A program made the position numbers and the translations under genes. A DNA stretch of 64,000 nt, from positions 51,471,615-51,535,614 of the forward strand of contig NC_090176.1 in the NCBI RefSeq assembly GCF_024679245.1. Direction: 5' to 3'. Shown piece by piece: positions 35,591-48,229 of this stretch; the first letter of the stretch is position 1, and each line of letters opens with the position of its first letter. The stretch is from Pseudorasbora parva (Eukaryota; Chordata; Actinopteri; Cypriniformes; Gobionidae). A model generated the notes under the pieces. That model searched no databases. It was not told where the DNA came from and saw nothing but the letters and a program-made list of their open reading frames with translations.

Positions 35591-37483
35591 CAATTTGCAT
35601 AGTAACTCAATATGCATAGTAACTCGTAACTCAATATGCATAGTAACTCGTAACTCAATATGCATAGTAACTCGTAACTCAATATGTATAGTAACTCAAT
35701 ATGCATAGTAACTCAATTTGCATAGTAACTCAATATGCATAGTAACTCAATATGCATAGTAACTCATAACTCAATATGCATAGTAACTCAATATGCATAG
35801 TAACTCGTAACTCAATATGCATAGTAACTCGTAACTCAATATGCATAGTAACTCAATATGCATAGTAACTCGTAACTCAATATGCATAGTAACTCAATAT
35901 GCATAGTAACTCGTAACTCAATATGCATAGTAACTCATAACTCAATATGCATAGTAACTCAATATGCATAGTAACTCAATATGCAGTTACTCAATATGCA
36001 TAGTAACTCAATATGCATAGTAACTCAATATGCATAGTAACTCAATATGCATAGTAACTCTTAACTCAATATGCATAGTAACTCAATATGCAGTAACTCA
36101 ATATGCATAGTAACTCTTAACTCAATATGCATAGTAACTCTTAACTCAATATGCATAGTAACTCAATATGCAGTAACTCAATATGCAGTAACTCAATATG
36201 CATAGTAACTCAATATGCATAGTAACTCAATATGCATAGTAACTCGTAACTCAATATGCATAGTAACTCGTAACTCAATATGCATAGTAACTCAATATGC
36301 ATAGTAACTCAATATGCATAGTAACTCTTAACTCAATATGCATAGTAACTCTTAACTCAATATGCATAGTAACTCAATATGCATAGTAACTCTTAACTCA
36401 ATATGCATAGTAACTCTTAACTCAATATGCATAGTAACTCTTAACTCAATATGCATAGTAACTCTTAACTCAATATGCATAGTAACTCAATATGCATAGT
36501 AACTCAATATGCATAGTAACTCAATATGCATAGTAACTCATAACTCAATATGCATAGTAACTCAATATGCATAGTAACTCAATATGCAGTAACTCAATAT
36601 GCAGTAACTCAATATGCATAGTAACTCAATATGCATAGTAACTCAATATGCATAGTAACTCAATATGCATAGTAACTCAATATGCATAGTAACTCAATAT
36701 GCATAGTAACTCAATATGCATAGTAACTCGTAACTCAATATGCATAGTAACTCAATATGCATAGTAACTCAATATGCATAGTAACTCAATATGCATAGTA
36801 ACTCGTAACTCAATATGCATAGTAACTCAATATGCATAGTAACTCAATATGCATAGTAACTCAATATGCATAGTAACTCAATATGCATAGTAACTCTTAA
36901 CTCAATATGCATAGTAACTCAATATGCATAGTAACTCAATATGCATAGTAACTCTTAACTCAATATGCATAGTAACTCAATATGCATAGTAACTCTTAAC
37001 TCAATATGCATAGTAACTCTTAACTCAATATGCATAGTAACTCAATATGCATAGTAACTCAATATGCATAGTAACTCAATATGCATAGTAACTCTTAACT
37101 CAATATGCATAGTAACTCAATATGCATAGTAACTCAATATGCATAGTAACTCTTAACTCAATATGCATAGTAACTCTTAACTCAATATGCATAGTAACTC
37201 AATATGCATAGTAACTCAATATGCATAGTAACTCTTAACTCAATATGCATAGTAACTCTTAACTCAATATGCATAGTAACTCAATATGCATAGTAACTCA
37301 ATATGCATAGTAACTCAATATGCATAGTAACTCAATATGCATAGTAACTCAATATGCATAGTAACTCTTAACTCAATATGCATAGTAACTCTTAACTCAA
37401 TATGCATAGTAACTCTTAACTCAATATGCATAGTAACTCTTAACTCAATATGCATAGTAACTCTTAACTCAATATGCATAGTA
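35591..37483. repeat. Minisatellite with 17 bp unit and 7 bp optional insert
   Basis: The basic unit is AACTCAATATGCATAGT (17 bp). Many units are preceded by a 7 bp insert: AACTCGT (mostly left), AACTCTT (mostly right) or AACTCAT. A few units are shortened to AACTCAATATGCAGT. About 95-100 units are present. Each full unit has the palindrome TATGCATA. Frames over it (for example minus strand 35482-35706) are repeat artefacts. Confidence 0.95.
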
Positions 37484-37880
37484 AAAAAAAAATAAAAAAA
37501 AGGAACTTACCAATAAGAAATCTAGTGGACCTATAACAGAAACATTTCTTATTAATTCGTTCCAGGGCCATCACTCAATCATGTCAAATTCAGTTGGATC
37601 TTTTTAAAATCAACTTAAATGAGTTTATACCAATCATTAAGCTCTTCTAACTCAAGTCCTAATGTCATTATTCATAGGTGTCATAATTCAAAATGTTTGA
37701 TACACACTGTTGTTATTTTATCTATCGATTTATTTATTGTTAAACCATTTTAGAGTAAATTAAGAACAATATCTCTTATACGAGTGTGTTGTGCTAGTCT
37801 CAGTCTGACGCAGTTCTTATGTTCACGTCCAGCTCCTCGTTATTTAAATATCAAATGCACTGGGGCATCGGTTCCCCCAT

Positions 37881-37882
<2 letters not shown>
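37484..37882. other. Non-coding stretch with a small hairpin
   Basis: AATAAGAAAT near 37512 pairs with ATTTCTTATT near 37544. On the minus strand a GTAAGT donor-like motif and a TTATAG acceptor-like motif flank about 20 bp, but this is too little to call an exon. Nothing else is recognised. Confidence 0.4.

Positions 37883-37929
<47 letters not shown>
37883..37929. repeat. (GT)n microsatellite
   Basis: About 23 GT dinucleotides ending in GCATGTG. Confidence 0.95.
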
Positions 37930-37930
<1 letters not shown>

Positions 37931-38308
37931 ATGTGTTCCCTCATTGGGCGTCTGGACTAATCCAGGTGTGTTCAGGAGCATTGTTGGGGAGTTGCTATTG
38001 AGAGGAACTGAAACCACTGACCATTGACCAACACACACCTGCTCTAAAGTCAATAGTGCAGTATTTCTGTGTTATTTAAAGGGTGTGTAGTAAAATCACT
38101 GTAAAAAAAATAATAATACAAAATAAATAAAAAACAATTAACAAAGTATGTGTTTGTGCAGCATTAAAAATGTTATGTTTAGTCAACTCAAATATCAAAG
38201 TTGTCACATTTTAAGTTAAAAGTCTTTTCTTGAAATTAGGTGCCCTGTATTATATTTAAGGTCATGAAAAAAAATACAGTAAACCTTTAATATTAATACT
38301 TCTCACAT

Positions 38309-38427
<119 letters not shown>

Positions 38428-38428
38428 T

Positions 38429-38611
38429 ACCCTCTAAACAATTCTGGGTAAAAAACAACCCAATGATGGGTCAAATATGGACTAACCCAGCAATTGGGTT
38501 GTCTTAAGCAAATATTTAACCCAACCGCAGGATTAAAACAACCTAATCGCTGGGTTAGTCCATATTTGACCCAACATTGGGTTAAAATAACCCAGCATTT
38601 TTTAGAGTGTA
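38429..38611. mobile_element. Palindromic MITE with ACCCAGC/GCTGGGT arms
   Basis: The left end ACCCTCTAAACAATTCTGGG and right end CCCAGCATTTTTTAGAGTGT are inverted copies. Inside, GGGTCAAATATGGACTAACC pairs with GGTTAGTCCATATTTGACCC. The element is almost entirely one fold-back with no coding capacity and looks like a common cyprinid non-autonomous DNA element. The (AC)n tract starts right at its left end. Confidence 0.75.
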
Positions 38612-38639
38612 GTTTTGGTTAACAGTTAATTTCAGTATA

Positions 38640-38960
38640 ACTCATAATTCTGGCTTTTTCCTCATAATTATACATTCATAATAATTTATAATAATAATTA
38701 TAACTTAAATTATTAAGTCATTATTATTATTTAATCATAATAATAACTTTGCACTTTGAGATTTTGTTTAATATAAAGTGCATTATAAATAAAATTTATT
38801 ATTATTATTTATTATTATTATAACTCATAATTCTTGCTTTTTCCTCATAATTCTGGGTTGACAGCATATTTCTGATTTTTTCCCCTCATAATTATGCATT
38901 TATAACTCATAATTCTGACTTTGAACTCTGAGACAATAACTCAGTAATAACTCTAATATT
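38640..38960. repeat. Degenerate minisatellite, inverted relative of 32900-33830
   Basis: ATAACTCATAATTCTGGCTT, TTTTTCCTCATAATTAT and CATAATTCTGACTTTGAACT repeat irregularly. The motif is the reverse complement of the AAAAAGTC/ATTATGAC arrays further left. ATT trinucleotide runs lie within (38719-38825). Confidence 0.6.
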
Positions 38961-39921
38961 ACTCTAATGAGCATTAGTGGACATGTAGTTGCAAAATGTA
39001 CTCATAGTTAGTAGAATGTCTAAAGTGGACTATAAAAAAGGGGTAGCTTAAAACATTTCGAACAGAAAAGTTTGGAAAAGCAACTGTTTTAAAAATCATG
39101 TTTTTCGTAACATGAGAATATTAAGGGTTTTTCATTGCGTGAGTTGGTGAATATTATCAAATCTAATTCTGAGACGAGAGGGGTTTAAACAGAGCGATAT
39201 TCTGTCTTCCAGTCATCATGGGGAGGCTTGGAAGAAACATCAGACAGTCTCTCACAGCACGAGACATAAATAACGTCAGACAAACACAGTAAGCCCAAAG
39301 CGTCGCCCTGCAACCACACACACACACACACACACACACAGAGAGAAAGAGAGAGTGAATCCGTGACACGCCGGTGCCTGGAGGTCACAGGAATGACATT
39401 TACAGGCACTTCAGCGGCACACACCACCAGCCCGAGGCCTGCAAACGCTGTCAGAATCATCAAACACACACACAAAATATCTCATTTAAAGAAAAAAACA
39501 AGACATTCTGGACTTAAAGCCCTAAAATGAACATTTTGCCATTATTTACATTATTTATTAACAACACAATGCCATAAAAAACAATATGCAACTAAAAAGA
39601 TATTATAAACATGTACATCTTTCTCCTGTGAAACACAAACGTTACCATCATAATGTTGATTATGATTTATATAGTCAATCTTCACAAATTATCACAATTA
39701 TAGTGCATATGGATTACTGCTGGTGCTTCTTTCACTTATGGTAAAAATCTGTATTGAAGTTACTCTATTAAACTGTAATAAATAGACATTTCATTCAATT
39801 TAAAAGTAAAATATTGAGACCGTTTTTGGAAAGAACATGTACATTAGGGTTTTATGTTGTTTAATGGATGATTATTGCAATTATTTTATTATTGTCTGTT
39901 ATATATATTTGTTTATCTCAG
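38961..39921. other. Non-coding stretch with a short (CA)n
   Basis: A (CA)n/GA tract lies at 39314-39356. A plus-strand acceptor-like TTCTGTCTTCCAG ends near 39212 and is followed by about 19 open codons to a TAA. The opposite strand also has an open frame across the (CA)n. Neither shows a known domain and I do not call a gene. Confidence 0.4.
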
Positions 39922-40037
39922 ATTATGAAGCTTGTTAATTCATTATGTTTTTTTCCATCATCTGTATGATATATATATATATATACAGATCATACAGATG
40001 ATGAAAAAAAACATAATGAATTAACAAGCTTCATAAT
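39922..40037. repeat. 116 bp near-perfect palindrome
   Basis: Arms of about 49 bp (ATTATGAAGCTTGTTAATTC at the left, GAATTAACAAGCTTCATAAT at the right) pair with at most one or two mismatches around an (AT)n centre at 39969-39984. The high arm identity suggests recent formation or selection. A DNA cruciform or RNA hairpin is possible; there is no other evidence of a microRNA. Confidence 0.85.
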
Positions 40038-40164
40038 GTTCACCATGTTCAAAAATCATCATTCATTCCCTTATGTTGTATCAAACCAAACCCCTTTATT
40101 CTTTTGTTTCTTCCATAAAATTTACAGTAACAGCAATATATATATATATATATACATCCAGTCA

Positions 40165-41142
40165 TTACCGCACAGACGGGGGCCCTCGGTCAAGAGGGAT
40201 GCCCGCTGCAACAGATCCACAGTCAGTCGCCGTTTGACGCCCCTGCACAACCTGAAGCTCCATTTTCCCACTGAAGGAAAAAGCAGCCCAGATCATGACG
40301 GAGCCTCCTTCACTGTGCCGTGTAGAAAACATCTCAGGTGGGATCTCCTGGTCATGCCAGTTACGTTGGAAGCCATCAGGACCATCCAGGTAAAAAAAAT
40401 TCTCGTCAGAGAATAAAACTTTCTTCCACTTTTCAATGTCCCATGTTTGGTGCTCCCTTGCAAATTCTAAACGGGCAAGTTTGTGTCGTGGGAGGAGACG
40501 TGGCCTTTGAAGACAGTTTTGTTCGTGAAGCCCTTCTCTAGCAGATGACGTCTTACGGTTATTGGGCTGCAGTCAGCATCAGTAAGGGCCTTAATTTGGG
40601 CTGAGGATCGACCTGTGTCTTCACGGAAAACCCGTCGGATCCTGCGGCTCAGTGCAGGTGAAATCTTTTTGGGTCTACCACTTGACTTTTTTTGTCCCAT
40701 AACTCTCAGGATTTTTTAAGAAATGTAATATGACTGTGTTACTGCGTCCAACCTCAGCAGCGATGGCGCGTTGCGAAAGGCCTTGCTTGTGCAGCTCAAC
40801 AATCCTGCCACGTTCAAAGAGAGAAAGCCTTTTTGCCTTTGCCATCAGGAGATCTTGACAGTATGACTGCTTGAAGGACAATGACATGAAAGCCTTATTT
40901 TTTTGCAGATTTGACCTTTTTATGGCTATGGTGTTAAACTTTTGATCAGCTTATGAACGGCCTGTTTGAGTTTAAATGCAGTTTTCAATAAATTGCCTAC
41001 TCTCTATTTTTCTTGTCTCTTGCTCGTGTTTCTTCTTTTGGCATTTTGAAGCAGCACGTACAACCCGGTTATGATCCACAAGTGCGAAATGTGTAAAACT
41101 TGCAATGCATCCCCTGGTCTTAAGATTTTGTTCAGGAGTGTA
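40165..41142 (-). pseudogene. Tc1/mariner-like transposase, 3'-truncated and frameshifted
   Basis: Three minus-strand frames in order make the N-terminal part of a Tc1-like transposase. The first (from about 40846) has a paired-like helix-turn-helix, LSLFERGRIVELHKQGLSQR. The second (40700-40467) contains SGRPKKIS, a GRPR-like linker, and the second helix-turn-helix. The third (about 40470-40190) contains [18 protein letters not shown] with the first catalytic aspartate, then [11 protein letters not shown]. Similarity stops near 40190, so the second and third catalytic residues are absent. Two frameshifts separate the frames, near 40690 (A-run) and near 40500. The element's 5' end is an inverted-repeat-like TACACTCCTGAACAAAATCT read on the minus strand from about 41142. 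Transposases of this family cut and paste DNA at TA sites; this copy cannot be active. Confidence 0.85.
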
Positions 41143-41570
41143 TCTTTCTATGCGTAGCATGAAATGCAACTCAATGTATATCATTTATACATTTAGGATG
41201 TGAAGAGCCTTTCAACCAGCATCTTTCTGCGACAAATCACCTACGCTGCTTTTAAGTCATTTTATTAAAATCGAGGAATATACGGCTCTCATCTCTCGAC
41301 ACCACATATTGTTTTTCTCTCTGGGTAACTGAACAATTCAACTTTGCGCTACAAGCGTCGGTGCTTGCGGAGCATCTCCATCACAGTGTTTATGTAGATC
41401 TAGTCAAGTGTTATTTTCAGCAGTTTCTGCAGTTAGAAACATGATAAACTCGCTGGAGTGTAGCAGGTTCAACAGTCTTCCTAAATATAGACTGCTTATA
41501 AAACACAGAGTTCAGTTCAGTATCACAGATTGAGCGTCTAATGCCTCGAGGCGGAAACAAATATAAAGAG
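41143..41570. other. Unassigned non-coding stretch
   Basis: Non-repetitive, no reading frame of note, and nothing recognised. Confidence 0.4.
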
Positions 41571-41579
41571 GACACACTT

Positions 41580-43137
41580 CTTAAAGAAACAGTACAGGTC
41601 TTTATTATTATTATTATTGCAAATGTTTATATAGAATATTCAGACAGGATGATTGAGGCTTCACTTTTTCATCACAGAGAAAAAACAACAACATCAACAA
41701 GTGTTGGTATATTTACCAGTTATTGCATGTGAATTGGCTCAGAGAAAAGGCTCATGGGTAATAATGACTGACGTCTACAAAATAACGCACATTAAAAGAC
41801 TTCTGTAAGAAAAACATTGAACATATAGTCGCAGTGACAACATACATTTGTTTATGCATTATGCAATTCTTATAAAGGTTGGTTTGAAGTAAAATGTGAC
41901 TGTGATATTTGTTAGCTTTGGTAAAATATTCCAGAAAGTCATATATGGATCCATAAAATGATGTATTTGATGTTTAAACACTGAACAGTTATATTTCATA
42001 TCCTATGCTAATTTATTGCAGGAAAGGGTGCAAATAAAACCTACAAATCACATGGATTTCCATGATGTGAATTCATGTCTGTCTTTCATTCTGCCTGAAC
42101 TCATTTTAATAACGGCAAATGTCAAGTATGAACAGAGCGTACGGTTGAATCTCACAAAAAACATGACGAGAGGTCACATTTAACCGCATAATCCACAGAA
42201 AAAAAGGAACAGAAAAAAGTATTTCTGCTTTGAGACATGATTTGAATGAAACATTTCCTTGTTTACTGAATTAGGAAGTGCTTTTCATTATTAAAGACAG
42301 CACAACAAATACTATCATGAAGTTTAAACGCTTAACAATCCAAGAAAATAGCCTTAACAATTGTTTTATAGTTTAATTGTTATTAGTTATATATCTAATA
42401 ATATAAATATTTATTTGTTTTTTATTTATTTATTTATTTATTTATATTTATGATCTGGATTGTGAGATTAACCCGTGCAATTATTACACTCGCATTCAAA
42501 ATCACAGTTGATGAATTGAATGTCATACGCGAGGTCATCAGAAAGTGAAGCATTTCGATTTTTAAATCTCTTATTTTTTTAGTGCAAGTTGTTTTAATCT
42601 TAACGGGTTTTGAGACATAAATAAAATCATAACTTCAGCACTTCAACAAAACGTGAGTATGACAAAAGTGACACTGACATTAGCGTACAGAATATTCAAT
42701 AACACATTAATATCACACACACACCAGGCCTGAATCAGAGAGTTATGCATAATTAAAAATAATAATAAATAAACATTCATACAACACAATGACGCTACAA
42801 CACCCGCAACATTATCATTATTATTATTTTAGGCAAAGTTATGAAAGAATATTTTGCTTCCAGATTTCTTTCAGTTTCTTTGATTTTCACACAGACATCG
42901 ACACGAACGGGTTTGGAAAGACACGAGGGTGATAAAATAATATCATAATATACAGTGAATTATAATTTTGAATTATGCATGATTAAAAAACTGTACATTT
43001 CCTGTGATGCCACTGAAGATCATGTGTTTAATACAATAAAAATCCTTTGGATGTGTGCTTTACGGACTCAGCGCTTCACAGTCACTCTCATCCCGTGTTT
43101 CCTCGTCATCATGGATTGTTTGAAGGATTCGCCTCTG
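41580..43137 (-). other. Candidate last exon and 3' UTR (weak)
   Basis: On the minus strand a pyrimidine-rich acceptor TCTTCTGCTTGGCTTCAG ends at 43138. It is followed by 70-80 bp open in two frames, one ending in the acidic IHDDEETRDESDCEALSP and a stop, the other ending in RKHGMRVTVKR and a stop. About 1.5 kb of unique AT-rich sequence follows, reaching an AATAAAG poly(A)-signal-like motif near 41580-41590. The arrangement fits a terminal exon, but no protein family is recognised and no upstream exon is secure. Chance is a real alternative. Confidence 0.22.
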
Positions 43138-43140
43138 GGA

Positions 43141-43590
43141 CTGAAGCCAAGCAGAAGACCATATATCAATAATGCAGCTTCAATAAATCCATATCAACAG
43201 CTTCACAGAAAATCATAGCTTTCCTTCTATAAACATGAAGGTACTTCCATAAAAGAATGAGCTGTTCTGAACATATAAACGTCAAATTAATATTAAAACA
43301 AATCCTAAATCCTGATTGGATGAGCCTGTTGGAAGTGGATGTCAATCAAATGTAGATGTTTGAAAGCAAGTCTCTGTACTCAACTACGGTACTTGGTGGA
43401 AGAAATGATGACTCCAATTATTCATATTATTAAAGGCAACTACCAACAGAACATTGGTGGATTCGATCACACTGCCGCTGTGAAGAAAACTGTATGATGA
43501 ACGATTACAAAGACTAACCTTTGATTTGCTTGAGAGAGGCTGAATAATGGATCATTCACAAAAAGAGCATGCATGCAAGTAAACGAGTCG
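43141..43590. other. Non-coding stretch before the 35 bp minisatellite
   Basis: No gene or known repeat is recognised. A short plus-strand frame across 42955-43218 runs antisense to the candidate exon and shows no domain. Confidence 0.4.
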
Positions 43591-46500
43591 ATTATGATGA
43601 TGAAGAGAGGTTTGGGTCATATCGGTTCATGATGATGAAGAGAGGTGTGGGTCGTATCGGTTCATGATGATGAAGAGAGGTTTGGGTCGTATCGGTTCAT
43701 GATGATGAAGAGAGGTTTAGGTCGTATCGGTTCATGATGATGAAGAGAGGTTTGGGTCGTATCGGTTCATGATGATGAAGAGGGGTTTGGGTCGTATCGG
43801 TTCATTATGATGAAGAGAGGTTTGGGTCGTATCGGTTCATGATGATGAAGAGAGGTTTGGGTCGTATCGGTTCATGATGATGAAGAGGGGTTTGGGTCGT
43901 ATCGGTTCATTATGATGAAGAGAGGTTTGGGTCGTATCGATTCATGATGATGAAGAAAGGTTTGGGTCGTATCGGTTCAAGATGATGAAGAGAGGTTTGG
44001 GTCGTATCGGTTCATGATGATGAAGAGAGGTTTGGGTCGTATCGGTTCATGATGATGAAGAGAGGTTTGGGTCGTATCGGTTCATGATGATGAAGAGAGG
44101 TTTAGGTCGTATCGGTTCATGATGATGAAGAGAGGTTTGGGTCGTATCGGTTCATGATGATGAAGAGGGGTTTGGGTCGTATCGGTTCATTATGATGAAG
44201 AGAGGTTTGGGTCGTATCGGTTCATGATGATGAAGAGAGGTTTGGGTCGTATCGGTTCATGATGATGAAGAGGGGTTTGGGTCGTATCGGTTCATTATGA
44301 TGAAGAGAGGTTTGGGTCGTATCGATTCATGATGATGAAGAAAGGTTTGGGTCGTATCGGTTCAAGATGATGAAGAGAGGTTTGGGTCGTATCGGTTCAT
44401 GATGATGAAGAGAGGTTTGGGTCGTATCGGTTCATGATGATGAAGAGAGGTTTGGGTCGTATCGGTTCATGATGATGAAGAGAGGTTTGGGTCGTATCGG
44501 TTCTTGATGAAGAAGAGAGGTTTGGGTCGTATCGGTTCATGATGATGAAGAGAGGTTTGGGTCGTATCGGTTCATGATGATGAAGAGAGGTTTGGGTCGT
44601 ATCGGTTCAAGATGATGAAGAGAGGTTTGGGTCGTATCGGTTCTTGATGAAGAAGAGAGGTTTGGGTCGTATCGGTTCATGATGATGAAGAGAGGTTTGG
44701 GTCGTATCGGTTCATGATGATGAAGAGAGGTTTGGGTCGTATCGGTTCATGATGATGAAGAGAGGTTTGGGTCGTATCGGTTCATGATGATGAAGAGAGG
44801 TTTGGGTCGTATCGGTTCTTGATGAAGAAGAGAGGTTTGGGTCGTATCGGTTCATGATGATGAAGAGAGGTTTGGGTCGTATCGGTTCATGATGATGAAG
44901 AGAGGTTTGGGTCGTATCGGTTCAAGATGATGAAGAGAGGTTTGGGTCGTATCGGTTCTTGATGAAGAAGAGAGGTTTGGGTCGTATCGGTTCATGATGA
45001 TGAAGAGAGGTTTAGGTCGTATCGGTTCATGATGATGAAGAGAGGTTTGGGTCGTATCGGTTCATGATGATGAAGAGAGGTTTGGGTCGTATCGGTTCAT
45101 GATGATGAAGAAAGGTTTGGGTCGTATCGGTTCTTGATGAAGAAGAGAGGTTTGGGTCGTATCGGTTCATGATGATGAAGAGAGGTTTAGGTCGTATCGG
45201 TTCATGATGATGAAGAGAGGTTTGGGTCGTATCGGTTCATGATGATGAAGAGAGGTTTGGGTCGTATCGGTTCATTGATGATGAAGAGAGGTTTAGGTCG
45301 TATCGGTTCATGATGATGAAGAGAGGTTTGGGTCGTATCGGTTCATAATGATGAAGAAAGGTTTGGGTCGTATCGGTTCTTGATGAAGAAGAGAGGTTTG
45401 GGTCGTATCGGTTCATGATGATGAAGAGAGGTTTAGGTCGTATCGGTTCATGATGAAGAAGAGAGGTTTGGGTCGTATCGGTTCATGATGATGAAGAGAG
45501 GTGTGGGTCGTATCGGTTCATGATGATGAAGAGAGGTGTGGGTCGTATCGGTTCATGATGATGAAGAGAGGTTTGGGTCGTATCGGTTCATGATGATGAA
45601 GAGAGGTTTAGGTCGTATCGGTTCATGATGATGAAGAGAGGTTTGGGTCGTATCGGTTCATGATGATGAAGAGGGGTTTGGGTCGTATCGGTTCATTATG
45701 ATGAAGAGAGGTTTGGGTCGTATCGGTTCATGATGATGAAGAGAGGTTTGGGTCGTATCGGTTCATGATGATGAAGAGGGGTTTGGGTCGTATCGGTTCA
45801 TTATGATGAAGAGAGGTTTGGGTCGTATCGATTCATGATGATGAAGAAAGGTTTGGGTCGTATCGGTTCAAGATGATGAAGAGAGGTTTGGGTCGTATCG
45901 GTTCATGATGATGAAGAGAGGTTTGGGTCGTATCGGTTCATGATGATGAAGAGAGGTTTGGGTCGTATCGGTTCATGATGATGAAGAGAGGTTTGGGTCG
46001 TATCGGTTCATGATGATGAAGAGAGGTTTGGGTCGTATCGGTTCTTGATGAAGAAGAGAGGTTTGGGTCGTATCGGTTCATGATGATGAAGAGAGGTTTG
46101 GGTCGTATCGGTTCATGATGATGAAGAGAGGTTTGGGTCGTATCGGTTCAAGATGATGAAGAGAGGTTTGGGTCGTATCGGTTCTTGATGAAGAAGAGAG
46201 GTTTGGGTCGTATCGGTTCATGATGATGAAGAGAGGTTTAGGTCGTATCGGTTCATGATGATGAAGAGAGGTTTGGGTCGTATCGGTTCATGATGATGAA
46301 GAGAGGTTTGGGTCGTATCGGTTCATGATGATGAAGAAAGGTTTGGGTCGTATCGGTTCTTGATGAAGAAGAGAGGTTTGGGTTGTATCGGTTCATGATG
46401 ATGAAGAGAGGTTTAGGTCGTATCGGTTCATGATGATGAAGAGAGGTTTGGGTCGTATCGGTTCATGATGATGAAGAGAGGTTTGGGTCGTATCGGTTCA

Positions 46501-48214
46501 TGATGATGAAGAGAGGTTTAGGTCGTATCGGTTCATGATGATGAAGAGAGGTTTGGGTCGTATCGGTTCATAATGATGAAGAAAGGTTTGGGTCGTATCG
46601 GTTCTTGATGAAGAAGAGAGGTTTGGGTCGTATCGGTTCATGATGATGAAGAGAGGTTTAGGTCGTATCGGTTCATGATGAAGAAGAGAGGTTTGGGTCG
46701 AATCGGTTCATGATGATGAAGAGAGGTTTGGGTCGTATCGGTTCATGATGATGAAGAGAGGTTTGGGTCGTATCGGTTCAAGATGATGAAGAGAGGTTTG
46801 GGTCGTATCGGTTCTTGATGAAGAAGAGAGGTTTGGGTCGTATCGGTTCATGATGATGAAGAGAGGTTTGGGTCATATCGGTTCATGATGATGAAGAGAG
46901 GTTTGGGTCGTATCGGTTCATGATGATGAAGAGAGGTTTAGGTCGTATCGGTTCATGATGATGAAGAGAGGTTTGGGTCGTATCGGTTCATGATGATGAA
47001 GAGAGGTTTGGGTCGTATCGGTTCATAATGATGAAGAAAGGTTTGGGTCGTATCGGTTCTTGATGAAGAAGAGAGGTTTGGGTCGTATCGGTTCATGATG
47101 ATGAAGAGAGGTTTAGGTCGTATCGGTTCATGATGATGAAGAGAGGTTTGGGTCGTATCGGTTCATGATGATGAAGCGAGGTTTGGGTCGTATCGGTTCA
47201 TGATGATGAAGAAAGTTTTGGGTCGTATCGGTTCATGATGATGAAGAAAGTTTTGGGTCGTATCGGTTCATGATGATGAAGAAAGTTTTGGGTCGTATCG
47301 GTTCATGATGATGAAGAGAGGTTTGGGTCGTATCGGTTCATGATGATGAAGAGAGGTTTGGGTCGTATCGGTTCATGATGATGAAGAGAGGTTTGGGTCG
47401 TATCGGTTCATGATGATGAAGAGAGGTTTGGGTCGTATCGGTTCTTGATGAAGAAGAGAGGTTTGGGTCGTATCAGTTCATGATGATGAAGAGAGGTTTG
47501 GGTCGTATCAGTTCATGATGATGAAGAGAGGTTTGGGTCGTATCGGTTCATGATGATGAAGAGAGGTTTGGGTCGTATCGGTTCATGATGATGAAGAGAG
47601 GTTTGGGTCGTATCAGTTCATGATGATGAAGAGAGGTTTGGGTCGTATCGGTTCATGATGATGAAGAGAGGTTTGGGTCGTATCAGTTCATGATGATGAA
47701 GAGAGGTTTGGGTCGTATCGGTTCATGATGATGAAGAGAGGTTTGGGTCGTATCGGTTCTTGATGAAGAAGAGAGGTTTGGGTCGTATCGGTTCATGATG
47801 ATGAAGAGAGGTTTGGGTCGTATCGGTTCATGATGATGAAGAGAGGTTTGGGTCGTATCGGTTCATGATGATGAAGAGAGGTTTGGGTCGTATCGGTTCA
47901 TGATGATGAAGAGAGGTTTGGGTCGTATCGGTTCTTGATGAAGAAGAGAGGTTTGGGTCGTATCAGTTCATGATGATGAAGAGAGGTTTGGGTCGTATCA
48001 GTTCATGATGATGAAGAGAGGTTTGGGTCGTATCGGTTCATGATGATGAAGAGAGGTTTGGGTCGTATCGGTTCATGATGATGAAGAGAGGTTTGGGTCG
48101 TATCAGTTCATGATGATGAAGAGAGGTTTGGGTCGTATCGGTTCATGATGAAGAGAGGTTTGGGTCATATCGGTTCATGATGATGAAGAGAGGTTTGGGT
48201 CGTATCAGTTCATG
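43591..48214. repeat. 35 bp minisatellite, ~132 copies
   Basis: The unit comprises TTCATGATGATGAAGAGAGG followed by TTTGGGTCGTATCGG (35 bp). Variants include TTCTTGATGAAGAAG, TTCATTATGATG, GAAGAAAGG, GAGGGGTTT, GGTTTAGG and TATCAG. The TTCTTGATGAAG variant recurs every 4-5 units and blocks of variants repeat in the same order, showing higher-order duplication. One unit near 48150 is 3 bp shorter. The plus strand is purine-rich. Thirty-five is not a multiple of three and TGA stops occur in the unit, so it is not a coding repeat. Confidence 0.97.
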
Positions 48215-48229
48215 AAAAATCATCAGTTT

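Noticed and set aside
35591..37483. CRISPR-like regular repeats
   Set aside because: There are no unique spacers between repeats and the setting is a vertebrate genome; it is a minisatellite.
37505..37555. 20 bp micro-exon on the minus strand
   Set aside because: Good donor-like and acceptor-like motifs, but far too short to support without transcript data, and the small hairpin explains the symmetry.
39922..40037. MicroRNA precursor
   Set aside because: The stem is longer and more perfect than usual, the loop is (AT)n, and nothing else supports processing; kept as a palindrome only.
40036..40416. Plus-strand 126-codon frame
   Set aside because: It is antisense to the Tc1 transposase remnant and starts in the unrelated palindrome.
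41541..41732. 63-codon plus-strand frame starting MPRGGNK
   Set aside because: It includes a (TTA)n run coding poly-Ile, has no domain, and lies in AT-rich non-coding DNA.
43591..48214. Possible protein-coding tandem repeat
   Set aside because: The unit is 35 bp, not a multiple of three, and includes TGA stops; no frame stays open.
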